Virus record (IMG/VR): IMGVR_UViG_3300031951_001368
Location: 1-21,812 of that record
Origin: a virus
Strand: one strand, 5' to 3'
Length of the DNA stretch: 21,812 nt
Shown: positions 1 to 4,903 of the stretch, piece after piece
How positions within the stretch are numbered: the stretch's first letter is position 1
Layout: the number at the start of each line of letters is the position of its first letter
Position numbers and translations under genes: made by a program
Notes under the pieces: generated by a model
Told to the model about the DNA's origin: nothing
The model's input: the letters and a program-made list of their open reading frames with translations, nothing else
The model's database searches: none

Positions 1-1
1 T

Positions 2-124
2 AAGAGCAGCGCCAAGCTGACGACTGAAGAATGGGAAAATTATATTAACGAAATCAGGGCATGGGCGGCGCAGTTTGGTGTTGCTGTACCATTCCCGGGG
101 GAGGATTATGATTTACGTTCCTAG
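2..124 (+). CDS. C-terminal fragment of a phage protein (NinB-like?)
   Basis: The reading frame is open from the window edge and ends in TAG, giving the last 40 residues of a gene whose start lies outside. The visible end has the motif KLTTEEWENYINEIRAWAA followed by a short tail ending PFPGEDYDLRS. This style of ending (a helix after K/M-x-T-x-E, then an AWAA/AFG helix and an acidic tail) is seen in some phage recombination proteins of the NinB type and in similar small phage proteins, but 40 residues are too few to assign a family. It overlaps the next gene by 17 bases. The frame is well supported; the name is a guess. Confidence 0.55.
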   Translation, partial: KSSAKLTTEEWENYINEIRAWAAQFGVAVPFPGEDYDLRS

Positions 125-299
125 GTCTTATTTAATTGAGCCTAACCGTGTTATTCTTTATCGCTGGAAGGCATACAGGAACCATAGTAAGGCTCATTTA
201 ATGCCGAGATATGCAGGAAGCATCTACTGCCGGATTGGTGCGGTAAAGCATGTTATTGGCTTTGTTTGGATGCTGCTTGGCATGGGAGGAAGGAAATGA
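108..299 (+). CDS. Small basic hypothetical protein (63 aa)
   Basis: The start is ATG at 108 because a strong GGGGGAGG Shine-Dalgarno precedes it at 97-104. An in-frame upstream start at 75 has no such site and would extend deeper into the preceding gene. The product begins MIYVPRSYLIEP and is rich in Arg, Tyr and His. It has one hydrophobic stretch near the end (about residues 46-58, VIGFVWMLLGMG), possibly one weak membrane helix. The stop overlaps the next start as ATGA. I recognise no family. Confidence 0.6.
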   Translation: MIYVPRSYLIEPNRVILYRWKAYRNHSKAHLMPRYAGSIYCRIGAVKHVIGFVWMLLGMGGRK

Positions 300-514
300 C
301 CCATTCCTTCGCCATGCAGGTGCACAAAGCTAACAAAGTCGCCATGACTTGCTTCCGCGCTGCTGATAGCTGCAACCCAGGCGTGATGAATCTAGCGCGT
401 AGGGAGGAAGCGGAGTTCGAGCGGCGCTATGGTGTGACATGGCGAGAAATAGCAACGGTGGATTATAAAGATTATTTGAAGGCGAAAGAAAATGGCCATA
501 TCAAAAGTGCTTAA
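296..514 (+). CDS. Small hypothetical protein (72 aa)
   Basis: ATG at 296 overlaps the stop of the previous gene (ATGA) and follows GGGAGGAAGGAA, so this start is preferred over an in-frame one at 266. The product is soluble and charged, with a central stretch ARREEAEFERRYGVTWREI that looks helical and two cysteines in the first half. No domain is recognised. The last 23 bases overlap the next small gene, which fits translational coupling in an early-gene chain. Confidence 0.6.
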   Translation: MTHSFAMQVHKANKVAMTCFRAADSCNPGVMNLARREEAEFERRYGVTWREIATVDYKDYLKAKENGHIKSA

Positions 515-620
515 GGTCTCGCTTGGCTGCGCTGTTGTAGCCACCGCTGCGTGGTTTATAGCGGGTATGCTAAGCGATATTGTGAACGAGAAACATTTAA
601 CAACCAGAACACCTTATTGA
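492..620 (+). CDS. Single-pass small membrane protein (42 aa)
   Basis: ATG at 492 opens a 42-residue frame to TGA at 618-620, nested in the end of the preceding gene. A basic N-terminus (MAISKVLK) is followed by a hydrophobic segment at about residues 9-27 (VSLGCAVVATAAWFIAGML) and a short polar tail. This is a typical one-helix phage small membrane protein with a positive N-terminus, so N-in topology is likely. The single Cys does not sit in a convincing lipobox. The Shine-Dalgarno is weak (GAAGGCGAAAGAA), so expression may depend on coupling. Function unknown. Confidence 0.5.
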   Translation: MAISKVLKVSLGCAVVATAAWFIAGMLSDIVNEKHLTTRTPY

Positions 621-629
621 GGAGGGAGT

Positions 630-800
630 ATGAATAAACCAGACTACACAGAAACTTATGTTTCAAAATCAGGCAAAGTTTACACGAAAGAAACTTACTC
701 AAGCGGCGCAGCGGCATGGAGTATCGTTAAAGATGTTTTTGGCAGAGAAATCCCGACTTGTGGCGCTGGCGGGTACATGCCATGGGAGGAAAGGCGATGA
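630..800 (+). CDS. Small hypothetical protein, paralogue of 2391..2699 C-terminus (56 aa)
   Basis: ATG at 630 follows GGAGGGAG with good spacing. The product (MNKPDYTETYVSKSG...) is clearly related to the last 54 residues of the gene at 2391..2699. Both share MNKPD, VSKSG, E-x-Y-S-x-GAAAWS-x-VKD, G-[KR]-EI and a GGY-x-PWE ending. The DNA keeps a 17-base identity over GGCGCAGCGGCATGGAG, so the duplication is real and not a chance match. The shared unit looks like a compact alpha/beta mini-domain of unknown function. The stop overlaps the next gene. Confidence 0.7.
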   Translation: MNKPDYTETYVSKSGKVYTKETYSSGAAAWSIVKDVFGREIPTCGAGGYMPWEERR

Positions 801-1297
801 CAAACTTAAAAACAGAACTTGCTGATATGAACAAGGACACGCACAGCTTTAGCGAACTGTATGAACTCGCCCAGCAGCAGGATGTGCTGATTGATAATCT
901 AAAAGCTCAAATCGCACAGCAGGCCGACACTATTGCTGGCTGGCTGCTGCATGAAAAAAACGGATACATCAATATAGATGTGGATAAAGTAGAGGCGTGG
1001 GTTGAAAGACTAAAAGATATATCGACCGGCTCGGCAGATTATACGATGTATGAAAAAGAGCAACAAGCTCATCTGGCAACCATAAAGCAATATAATGAAT
1101 GCGTCGAAGAACTGGAAAAAAAGGATGCGCTGATTGAGGTGTTGGTTGACTGCCTTAAAAGATGCTATGATGACTACAATGGAATAATAAAAGTATGTCG
1201 CCATTATTCATTGCATGCTTCATATAAAGACGCTTCCGAATCAAAAGAATTTATCGGCGATAAGTTACAAAAAGCAAAGGATGCGGGGTATTTATGA
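797..1297 (+). CDS. Coiled-coil early protein of unknown function (166 aa)
   Basis: ATG at 797 overlaps the previous stop (ATGA) and follows GGGAGGAAAGGCG, so the in-frame start at 758 is rejected. Residues about 18-45 (ELYELAQQQDVLIDNLKAQI) and 95-130 (ATIKQYNECVEELEKKDALI) have heptad-like hydrophobic spacing and suggest two coiled-coil helices. A Tyr- and Cys-containing middle and a Lys-rich C-terminus make up the rest. In style it resembles the Ea22-like coiled-coil proteins of early phage regions, but that is a resemblance, not an assignment. The stop overlaps the next gene by four bases. Confidence 0.7.
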   Translation: MTNLKTELADMNKDTHSFSELYELAQQQDVLIDNLKAQIAQQADTIAGWLLHEKNGYINIDVDKVEAWVERLKDISTGSADYTMYEKEQQAHLATIKQYNECVEELEKKDALIEVLVDCLKRCYDDYNGIIKVCRHYSLHASYKDASESKEFIGDKLQKAKDAGYL

Positions 1298-1542
1298 CAA
1301 TGGAACAAGCAGACTGGCAAGATATTGCTAATGAACTAAACGATGCGTTAAGCGGTGTTAATGCTGCATTGGATATTTACAATGAAGCGTTATCAAGGGC
1401 TTACAGCCAAAAGAAAGTACTTGATGATGCCGAGGAGTATTTGGAATCTTGGCGGATTGCCGAAAGCGGACTTGAATCTACCGATAAATGCTTAAGAGAC
1501 ATGAGAAGCTTGATTGAATACATTGAGGAGTATTTAGCATGA
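1294..1542 (+). CDS. Acidic helical hypothetical protein (82 aa)
   Basis: The gene starts by an ATGA overlap with the previous stop and ends with a similar overlap into the next gene. The product is strongly acidic and predicted all-helical, with repeated E/D-rich amphipathic stretches (DWQDIANELNDALSG, DDAEEYLESWRI, SLIEYIEEYLA). No cysteine pair, membrane segment or catalytic motif is visible. Acidity and small size would fit a DNA mimic or an inhibitor of a host protein, but nothing in the sequence proves it. Confidence 0.65.
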   Translation: MTMEQADWQDIANELNDALSGVNAALDIYNEALSRAYSQKKVLDDAEEYLESWRIAESGLESTDKCLRDMRSLIEYIEEYLA

Positions 1543-1799
1543 CAAACGAACAACTAAAAGAACTGCTGGCTAGGGCTATTGCTAACGGAAGCCCAGACCT
1601 TTACGAAACAGTGCAGACCGTCATCGAAGCACTCGCGCCGATGATGAGGGAGATGGTTGGCAGTGCAGAATGGTATATGCGATGCGCCGAAAACCTTATT
1701 AAAGGTAATGCATCGCAAGGTTATTCAGAGGCGAAACCGCAGCTAGAAAAAATCATCGCATCCCTGCCCGATTGCTGGCGCGAGAAGGGAGGGGTGTGA
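1539..1799 (+). CDS. Helical hypothetical protein (86 aa)
   Basis: Starts at an ATGA overlap with the preceding gene. The N-terminal MTNEQLKELLARAIANGS resembles the opening helix of many small phage early proteins. It is followed by a long amphipathic helix around VQTVIEALAPMMREMV and a C-terminal region ending CWREKGGV. The last codons (GAGAAGGGAGGGGTG) carry the Shine-Dalgarno of the next gene, as in most junctions here. No family is recognised. Confidence 0.65.
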   Translation: MTNEQLKELLARAIANGSPDLYETVQTVIEALAPMMREMVGSAEWYMRCAENLIKGNASQGYSEAKPQLEKIIASLPDCWREKGGV

Positions 1800-1801
1800 T
1801 T

Positions 1802-2053
1802 ATGGAATGGGAACCGATTGAGACTGCGCCTAGGGATGGAACTGAAATTATCGTCACCGATGGGCGCGATGTGTTTACTGCGCGATACAGGATAAGTAAC
1901 TGCGCAAATGACGCGCCATTCTTTGCCGTATCTGCTGATGGTGAGTTTTTTAACCGAGGTACTGATTGGCAATTTGAACCTGACTACAGATGGCCAACCC
2001 ACTGGATGCCGTTACCAGCGCCACCAACCGACAAACAACCGGAGGGCGAGTGA
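1802..2053 (+). CDS. DUF551-type small protein (83 aa)
   Basis: ATG at 1802 follows GGGAGGGG and is preferred to the in-frame start at 1772, which lies inside the previous gene. The protein opens MEWEPIETAPRDGTEIIV and ends with RWPTHWMPLPAPPTDKQPEGE. The pairing of W-x-PIETAP-x-DGT at the N-terminus with HWMPLP-x-PP near the C-terminus is the signature of the DUF551-like phage proteins. Their function is unknown; they are common in early/accessory regions. The tail KQPEGE is shared with the ends of the next two genes. The stop and next start overlap as TGATG. Confidence 0.8.
   Translation: MEWEPIETAPRDGTEIIVTDGRDVFTARYRISNCANDAPFFAVSADGEFFNRGTDWQFEPDYRWPTHWMPLPAPPTDKQPEGE
2033..2045 (+). 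repeat. Gene-end cassette repeat, copy 1
   Basis: Thirteen bases AAACAACCGGAGG are identical to 2188-2200. They encode KQPE at the gene end and supply the GGAGG ribosome binding site for the next gene, whose start overlaps the stop. Confidence 0.7.
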
Positions 2054-2205
2054 TGCAATACATATGCGAGTTAATCGAACTGGATTTTGAAAAAGGCACG
2101 GCCACGTTTGCTATCCCGCCGGATTCAAAATGGACTGCGGGGAAATATCTTATAGCTGGTCGAGATGTTGAGCGGGAAGCAAACACTAAACAACCGGAGG
2201 AGTGA
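2053..2205 (+). CDS. Small hypothetical protein (50 aa)
   Basis: ATG at 2053 shares its A with the preceding TGA stop and has GGAGGGCGAG upstream, so the in-frame start at 1990 is rejected. The 50-residue product (MQYICELIELDFEKGTATFA...) looks like a small beta-rich fold ending in a charged tail, REANTKQPEE. That tail is nearly the same as the end of the gene before. No motif points to a function. Confidence 0.6.
   Translation: MQYICELIELDFEKGTATFAIPPDSKWTAGKYLIAGRDVEREANTKQPEE
2188..2200 (+). repeat. Gene-end cassette repeat, copy 2
   Basis: Identical to 2033-2045 over thirteen bases. It encodes the KQPE tail of this gene and carries the GGAGG Shine-Dalgarno of the next. Confidence 0.7.
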
Positions 2206-2208
2206 GTG

Positions 2209-2391
2209 ATGCTTGCAAAAGACACGATATTTGTTGTGCAAAACAATATCTATAGTGAAGAATATAGGGTTGTTTATGCGGGTCGATCAGCGGTTAGGGC
2301 ATGTGAAATAGCTGCCGATTATCCTTGGGTTCGCATTTCCGTACATAGCAACAAACCAACCACCAAACAACAAAACGAGAAGGGCGAGTGA
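2209..2391 (+). CDS. Small hypothetical protein (60 aa)
   Basis: ATG at 2209 is chosen over the adjacent GTG at 2206; both share the GGAGGAG site. The product has a beta-strand-like N-terminal half (DTIFVVQNNIYSEEYRVVYAG), a short helix (SAVRACEIAADYP) and another strand (WVRISVHS), followed by a flexible tail NKPTTKQQNEKGE. The first 47 residues could form a compact beta-alpha-beta mini-fold. The tail resembles those of the two genes before and bears the next Shine-Dalgarno (GAAGGGCGAG). Function unknown. Confidence 0.6.
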   Translation: MLAKDTIFVVQNNIYSEEYRVVYAGRSAVRACEIAADYPWVRISVHSNKPTTKQQNEKGE

Positions 2392-2699
2392 TGGACACCA
2401 CAAACATTATTTGCCAAGAGTGTGGGGCATGGAAAGTGCCACCAACACATCCCACAGGAACAGTGTTTTATTGCTCTAGCGATTGGCGGCATAATACAAA
2501 ATACATAAAAGTGACCACAACAACAGGAACATTAATGAATAAGCCAGACGCAATAGTTGAGCATGTATCAAAATCCGGCGATCGCTTCACGCAAGAAATA
2601 TACTCTAACGGCGCAGCGGCATGGAGCGTTGTTAAGGACGCTTGGGGAAAAGAAATCAGCATGGTAGGAAGCGGAGGGTATAGGCCGTGGGAGAAATGA
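2391..2699 (+). CDS. Cys-containing N-terminus fused to duplicated mini-domain (102 aa)
   Basis: ATG at 2391 overlaps the previous stop. The N-terminal 48 residues hold C8, C11 (CQEC) and C28, compatible with a partial zinc site, though the fourth ligand is not obvious. From residue 49 (ATG at 2535) the protein restarts as MNKPD and matches the separate gene at 630..800 over its whole length: VSKSG, GAAAWS-x-VKD, GGY-x-PWE. AGGAAC lies 6 bases before the internal ATG, so the C-terminal domain may also be made on its own. The architecture suggests a stop codon or junction was lost between two formerly separate genes. Confidence 0.65.
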   Translation: MDTTNIICQECGAWKVPPTHPTGTVFYCSSDWRHNTKYIKVTTTTGTLMNKPDAIVEHVSKSGDRFTQEIYSNGAAAWSVVKDAWGKEISMVGSGGYRPWEK

Positions 2700-2938
2700 C
2701 ACAAGATAAAATCAGGGAGGCGTTTGACAGCTATCGCCTATGGTTAACAGAGCAACCATACTATGCTGCTGGCTATACTAATGAGCAATGCTATATGCAG
2801 GGCTACCAAGCCTGTGCAGCAGAGATGGGCAAGGATATGTCGGAAATTGCAAAGCACCTGAAGCGTTACGTTGATTTCTATGGCGATATCGGAGAAGCAA
2901 GGAAAGCCCTAGCACTAGCAGATAAATGGAGGGGGTGA
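2696..2938 (+). CDS. Hypothetical protein (80 aa)
   Basis: Starts at an ATGA overlap at 2696; an in-frame GTG at 2687 is less likely. The product is helical with many aromatic residues in the first half (YRLWLTEQPYYAAGYTNEQCYMQGYQA). The second half has a basic helix (EIAKHLKRYVDFYGDI). It ends ALADKWRG, and the WRG codons with the stop carry the Shine-Dalgarno of the next gene. No family is recognised. Confidence 0.65.
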   Translation: MTQDKIREAFDSYRLWLTEQPYYAAGYTNEQCYMQGYQACAAEMGKDMSEIAKHLKRYVDFYGDIGEARKALALADKWRG

Positions 2939-2941
2939 TGA
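2925..2941 (+). repeat. WRG-stop-start junction repeat, copy 1
   Basis: Seventeen bases, AATGGAGGGGGTGATGA, are identical to 3088-3104. They contain the last codons (WRG), TGA stop, GGAGGGGG ribosome binding site and overlapping ATG. Confidence 0.7.
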
Positions 2942-3075
2942 AGCAAGAATTAGTATGCAGAATTGTTGTAGAACCACACGATGGAATAAAGGAATTTATT
3001 AATGATATGTGGTTCTACTTAAAAATGAGTATTTTACTTGGGCTAAGCTTAATATTTTTACGAGCAGGATTATGA
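2938..3075 (+). CDS. Small membrane protein (45 aa)
   Basis: ATG at 2938 overlaps the previous stop (TGATG) behind GGAGGGGG. The first 22 residues are polar (MKQELVCRIVVEPHDGIKEF). Residues about 24-43 form one hydrophobic segment (MWFYLKMSILLGLSLIFLRA) ending near the C-terminus, so this is a C-tail-anchored-like one-pass protein. TGA at 3073-3075 overlaps the mini-ORF that follows as ATGA. Function unknown. Confidence 0.55.
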   Translation: MKQELVCRIVVEPHDGIKEFINDMWFYLKMSILLGLSLIFLRAGL

Positions 3076-3101
3076 CCAAAGAAACTGAATGGAGGGGGTG
3101 A
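3072..3101 (+). other. Nine-codon mini-ORF MTKETEWRG
   Basis: ATG at 3072 overlaps the previous stop as ATGA, and TGA at 3099-3101 overlaps the next start as TGATG. The frame encodes only MTKETEWRG, and its last codons are the Shine-Dalgarno of the next gene. A second version, MTTQTEWRG, lies at 3319-3348. The front matches the start of the 3665 gene (MTKQTE) and the back matches the end of the 2696 gene (KWRG). It may be a translated coupling leader or the remnant of a deleted gene. Confidence 0.45.
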
Positions 3102-3104
3102 TGA
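3088..3104 (+). repeat. WRG-stop-start junction repeat, copy 2
   Basis: Identical to 2925-2941 over 17 bases. A diverged third copy (AATGGAGGGGATAATG) is at 3335-3350. Confidence 0.7.
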
Positions 3105-3322
3105 CCAAGACAACAGACTTAGATTTATTTATCAAAGCCATTAATTTTGGTGTAAAGAAGGCAGCAGAAGAAATCTGCGAAGAAGAAATTGCGCGCGCCA
3201 AAAAGAGGATTGAAGACAGGTTGCGCCAAGAAATTGATAAAATAGCTTTGAACCTATGCAGTGAATATAGTGTTGAAAGAATGGGAACCGATATTCGCAT
3301 TACTATAAGGAAACAACTATGA
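3101..3322 (+). CDS. Charged helical hypothetical protein (73 aa)
   Basis: ATG at 3101 is chosen because it overlaps the mini-ORF stop and has GGAGGGGG just upstream; the in-frame ATG at 3089 lies inside that site. Residues about 17-48 form a long charged amphipathic helix (KKAAEEICEEEIARAKKRIE) with coiled-coil character. After it comes a beta-like C-terminus (YSVERMGTDIRITIRKQL). Similar helix-plus-strand small proteins are common in phage early regions without known function. TGA overlaps the second mini-ORF. Confidence 0.65.
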   Translation: MTKTTDLDLFIKAINFGVKKAAEEICEEEIARAKKRIEDRLRQEIDKIALNLCSEYSVERMGTDIRITIRKQL

Positions 3323-3348
3323 CCACACAAACCGAATGGAGGGGATAA
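3319..3348 (+). other. Nine-codon mini-ORF MTTQTEWRG
   Basis: ATG at 3319 overlaps the previous stop as ATGA, and TAA at 3346-3348 overlaps the next start as TAATG. It encodes MTTQTEWRG, seven of nine residues identical to the mini-ORF at 3072. As in the first copy, the WRG codons (TGGAGGGGA) double as the ribosome binding site of the following gene. Confidence 0.45.
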
Positions 3349-3668
3349 TGGATTTAACTAATGTAAAAATTGGCGACAAGTTTATGCGCCCTCAAAGCTA
3401 CGGCTGGGGGCGTGGCGCTGCTTATTACGAAATTGTGCAATGCGAGTCCGTATCTGAAAAGCAGTGCGTCATTGGTGGATATAAATACAGGAAGTCCAAC
3501 GGCGCATGTATTGGCAACAACGTTGCAACTATGCAATACGATAAAGCACTTTATGAAGAAGGGCAGAAATTTCTCCGCCGGAAAAAGGTTGAAACTTTTA
3601 ATTATTGTACGCTATCCAACGAGCAATGCGAACGAATCTACAAAATAATTATGGAAGCAAAACCATGA
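3348..3668 (+). CDS. Hypothetical protein, compact beta fold suggested (106 aa)
   Basis: ATG at 3348 shares its A with the mini-ORF stop and follows GGAGGGG; the in-frame ATG at 3336 is the same site seen in the shifted register. The protein begins MDLTNVKIGDKFMRPQSYGWG, and V/I-G-D-K-x-x near the N-terminus suggests a small beta-barrel-like protein. It has four cysteines and a basic patch (KFLRRKKVETFNY) near residues 80-92. It ends with a helix (NEQCERIYKIIMEAKP). No family is recognised. The stop overlaps the next gene. Confidence 0.65.
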   Translation: MDLTNVKIGDKFMRPQSYGWGRGAAYYEIVQCESVSEKQCVIGGYKYRKSNGACIGNNVATMQYDKALYEEGQKFLRRKKVETFNYCTLSNEQCERIYKIIMEAKP

Positions 3669-4189
3669 CCAAACAAACCGAAAAACTGCTGGATGAGAAG
3701 GCATTTGCTGCGGCAATAAAAAATGATGACGTTTACACAAGACATTTCCTTCGCTGCATCATCGAAGCCTACGAAGCAAACCGCACCTCAAACCTATCCG
3801 CTGAGCATGGCAAGGAATATGCTGGCATGAAGTTTGTGGTGGACGAAAGCATCCCAGAGGGAGAGGCGCACTTTAAGTTTACAAAGGGAAGCAACCAACC
3901 AAACCTATCCGCTGATGGGGATGCAATAAAAATCAACGAAGTTTTTGAAAAAGCATATGATAGGCGTTTAATGGAAAGAGTGATTGCAGCCTACGATCCG
4001 GCTCTAAAAACTTCAATAGGCGAGCAGCAACCAAACCTATCCGCGCTGGATAGTGATGAGGCGGTTGAGCAAGTTATGCTTGATATGTGGAAGGCTTCAC
4101 GCGCAAACAAAATAGAGTCAGTGGAAAAACGAATGAAAGCTATGGCCAAAGCCGCGATACAGGCGGTGAAGGAGATATTGCAGAGATGA
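3665..4189 (+). CDS. Hypothetical protein with three NLSA repeats (174 aa)
   Basis: ATG at 3665 overlaps the previous stop; the in-frame start at 3605 lies inside the upstream gene. The front MTKQTEKLL is the full-length version of the mini-ORF fronts. Three copies of a short motif separate its parts: TSNLSAEH near residue 43, QPNLSADG near 79 and QPNLSALD near 122. At the DNA level each contains AAACCTATCCGC. The segments between look helical (FLRCIIEAYEANR, RRLMERVIAAYDPAL, AMAKAAIQAVKEILQR). The repeats may mark duplicated linkers between helical units. Function unknown. Confidence 0.65.
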   Translation: MTKQTEKLLDEKAFAAAIKNDDVYTRHFLRCIIEAYEANRTSNLSAEHGKEYAGMKFVVDESIPEGEAHFKFTKGSNQPNLSADGDAIKINEVFEKAYDRRLMERVIAAYDPALKTSIGEQQPNLSALDSDEAVEQVMLDMWKASRANKIESVEKRMKAMAKAAIQAVKEILQR

Positions 4190-4431
4190 CCATTGAAGAA
4201 AGCCATTGCCGCTATTCTCCAATCAAGTTAACGATTGAAATACCGTCGAGTCTGTATGATTTTCGGCATCAATGGTGGAGAGTTAAGAATAGAATCAGAA
4301 ACCCTTGGTGCCTATGCAGAATCAGATGGAACCGAACGCTTTACAAATATAACGTGCGCGGAATACCTCGGTGGAAATGGTATCAAATAATCAATCCATG
4401 GGCGACAATAACAAGAGGCGCGGATAAATGA
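4186..4431 (+). CDS. Very basic, Trp-rich hypothetical protein (81 aa)
   Basis: ATG at 4186 overlaps the previous stop (ATGA), so the in-frame start at 4087 is rejected. The product is unusually basic and aromatic. The middle and C-terminus hold many Arg and Trp residues (HQWWRVKNRIRNPW, RIRWNRTLYKYNVRG, PRWKWYQIINPW). A nucleic-acid- or membrane-binding role would fit that composition, but this is inference. The N-terminal part (SPIKLTIEIPSSLYDF) looks beta-like. No family is recognised. Confidence 0.55.
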   Translation: MTIEESHCRYSPIKLTIEIPSSLYDFRHQWWRVKNRIRNPWCLCRIRWNRTLYKYNVRGIPRWKWYQIINPWATITRGADK

Positions 4432-4577
4432 CCACCAAAGAACTAGCCGATTACCTATGGGGCGAGCTATGCAAGCGCGAGAAATACACCGCTGCGCCAC
4501 ATGCCTATACAGTGATTAAACTGATGGAAGAGCTGGGGTTTCAGTTCAGGAGGGATGATGACCAAAGACGAGCTTGA
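4428..4577 (+). CDS. Small hypothetical protein (49 aa)
   Basis: Starts by an ATGA overlap with the previous gene and reads MTTKELADYLWGELCKREKY through to a charged end, FRRDDDQRRA. The N-terminal ELADYLWGEL helix looks like the first helix of a small DNA-binding or helical bundle fold, but it is too short to classify. The last 23 bases overlap the next gene, whose Shine-Dalgarno (AGGAGGG) lies inside this gene. Confidence 0.55.
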   Translation: MTTKELADYLWGELCKREKYTAAPHAYTVIKLMEELGFQFRRDDDQRRA

Positions 4578-4713
4578 AATCATCAATCAGGCGCTTGAGG
4601 CGATGCGCGATGCTCATCCATATGTGAGCAATGACACGGCTCGAAACAATATGGGCAGGGCGATTGTTGACTTGGACGAACTTCTTGCTGGCATATCGCC
4701 ATTGCAAGCCTGA
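4555..4713 (+). CDS. Small hypothetical protein (51-52 aa), last of the plus-strand train
   Basis: Two adjacent ATGs (4555 and 4558) follow AGGAGGG; either gives MTKDELEIINQALEAMRDAH with a helical continuation (RNNMGRAIVDLDELLAGI). The pattern E-x-x-x-QALEA...A-H-x-YV-x-N...AI-x-x-L-x-x-L is seen in other short phage proteins of unknown function, which supports it as a real gene. Its whole length from 4583 to the stop is also covered by the opposite-strand gene at 4583..4903, so one of the two overlapped portions may be incidental. Confidence 0.6.
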   Translation: MMTKDELEIINQALEAMRDAHPYVSNDTARNNMGRAIVDLDELLAGISPLQA

Positions 4714-4903
4714 CTAGCGCGTAGTGAAGGTGTGGTTCGTTTCCTTCTAGGTCATGGTTGATGACATGGCGTATGGCCTTGTTTGTGTGGAATCGTTCGG
4801 GCTTATCCAGCCATGAATCGTTAGCGCCGTCTTTCTTACTGCCTTCTCGCATGATACCAAGGATAATGTTGAAGGATCGTAGTGCCACATGCTCGGGAAT
4901 CAT
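4583..4903 (-). CDS. dATP/dGTP diphosphohydrolase-like protein, DUF5664 type (106 aa)
   Basis: ATG at 4903 overlaps the exonuclease stop (ATGA) behind GAAGAAGG; a start at 4936 would cut further into that gene. Residues about 10-70 resemble the small all-helical phage nucleotide-hydrolase family DUF5664. The similar parts are I-x-REGSKKDGANDSW, then NKAIRHVINHDLEGNE, then HLHYALVRLAMAI. Known members degrade dATP/dGTP or similar nucleotides. The match is by pattern only and some usual residues are absent, so it could be another helical family. Residues about 81-98 hold CPYC-x3-CHC-x-H, which looks zinc-binding, but this part overlaps the plus-strand gene 4555..4713. Confidence 0.6.
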   Translation of the reverse strand: MIPEHVALRSFNIILGIMREGSKKDGANDSWLDKPERFHTNKAIRHVINHDLEGNEPHLHYALVRLAMAICQQEVRPSQQSPCPYCFEPCHCSHMDEHRASPQAPD

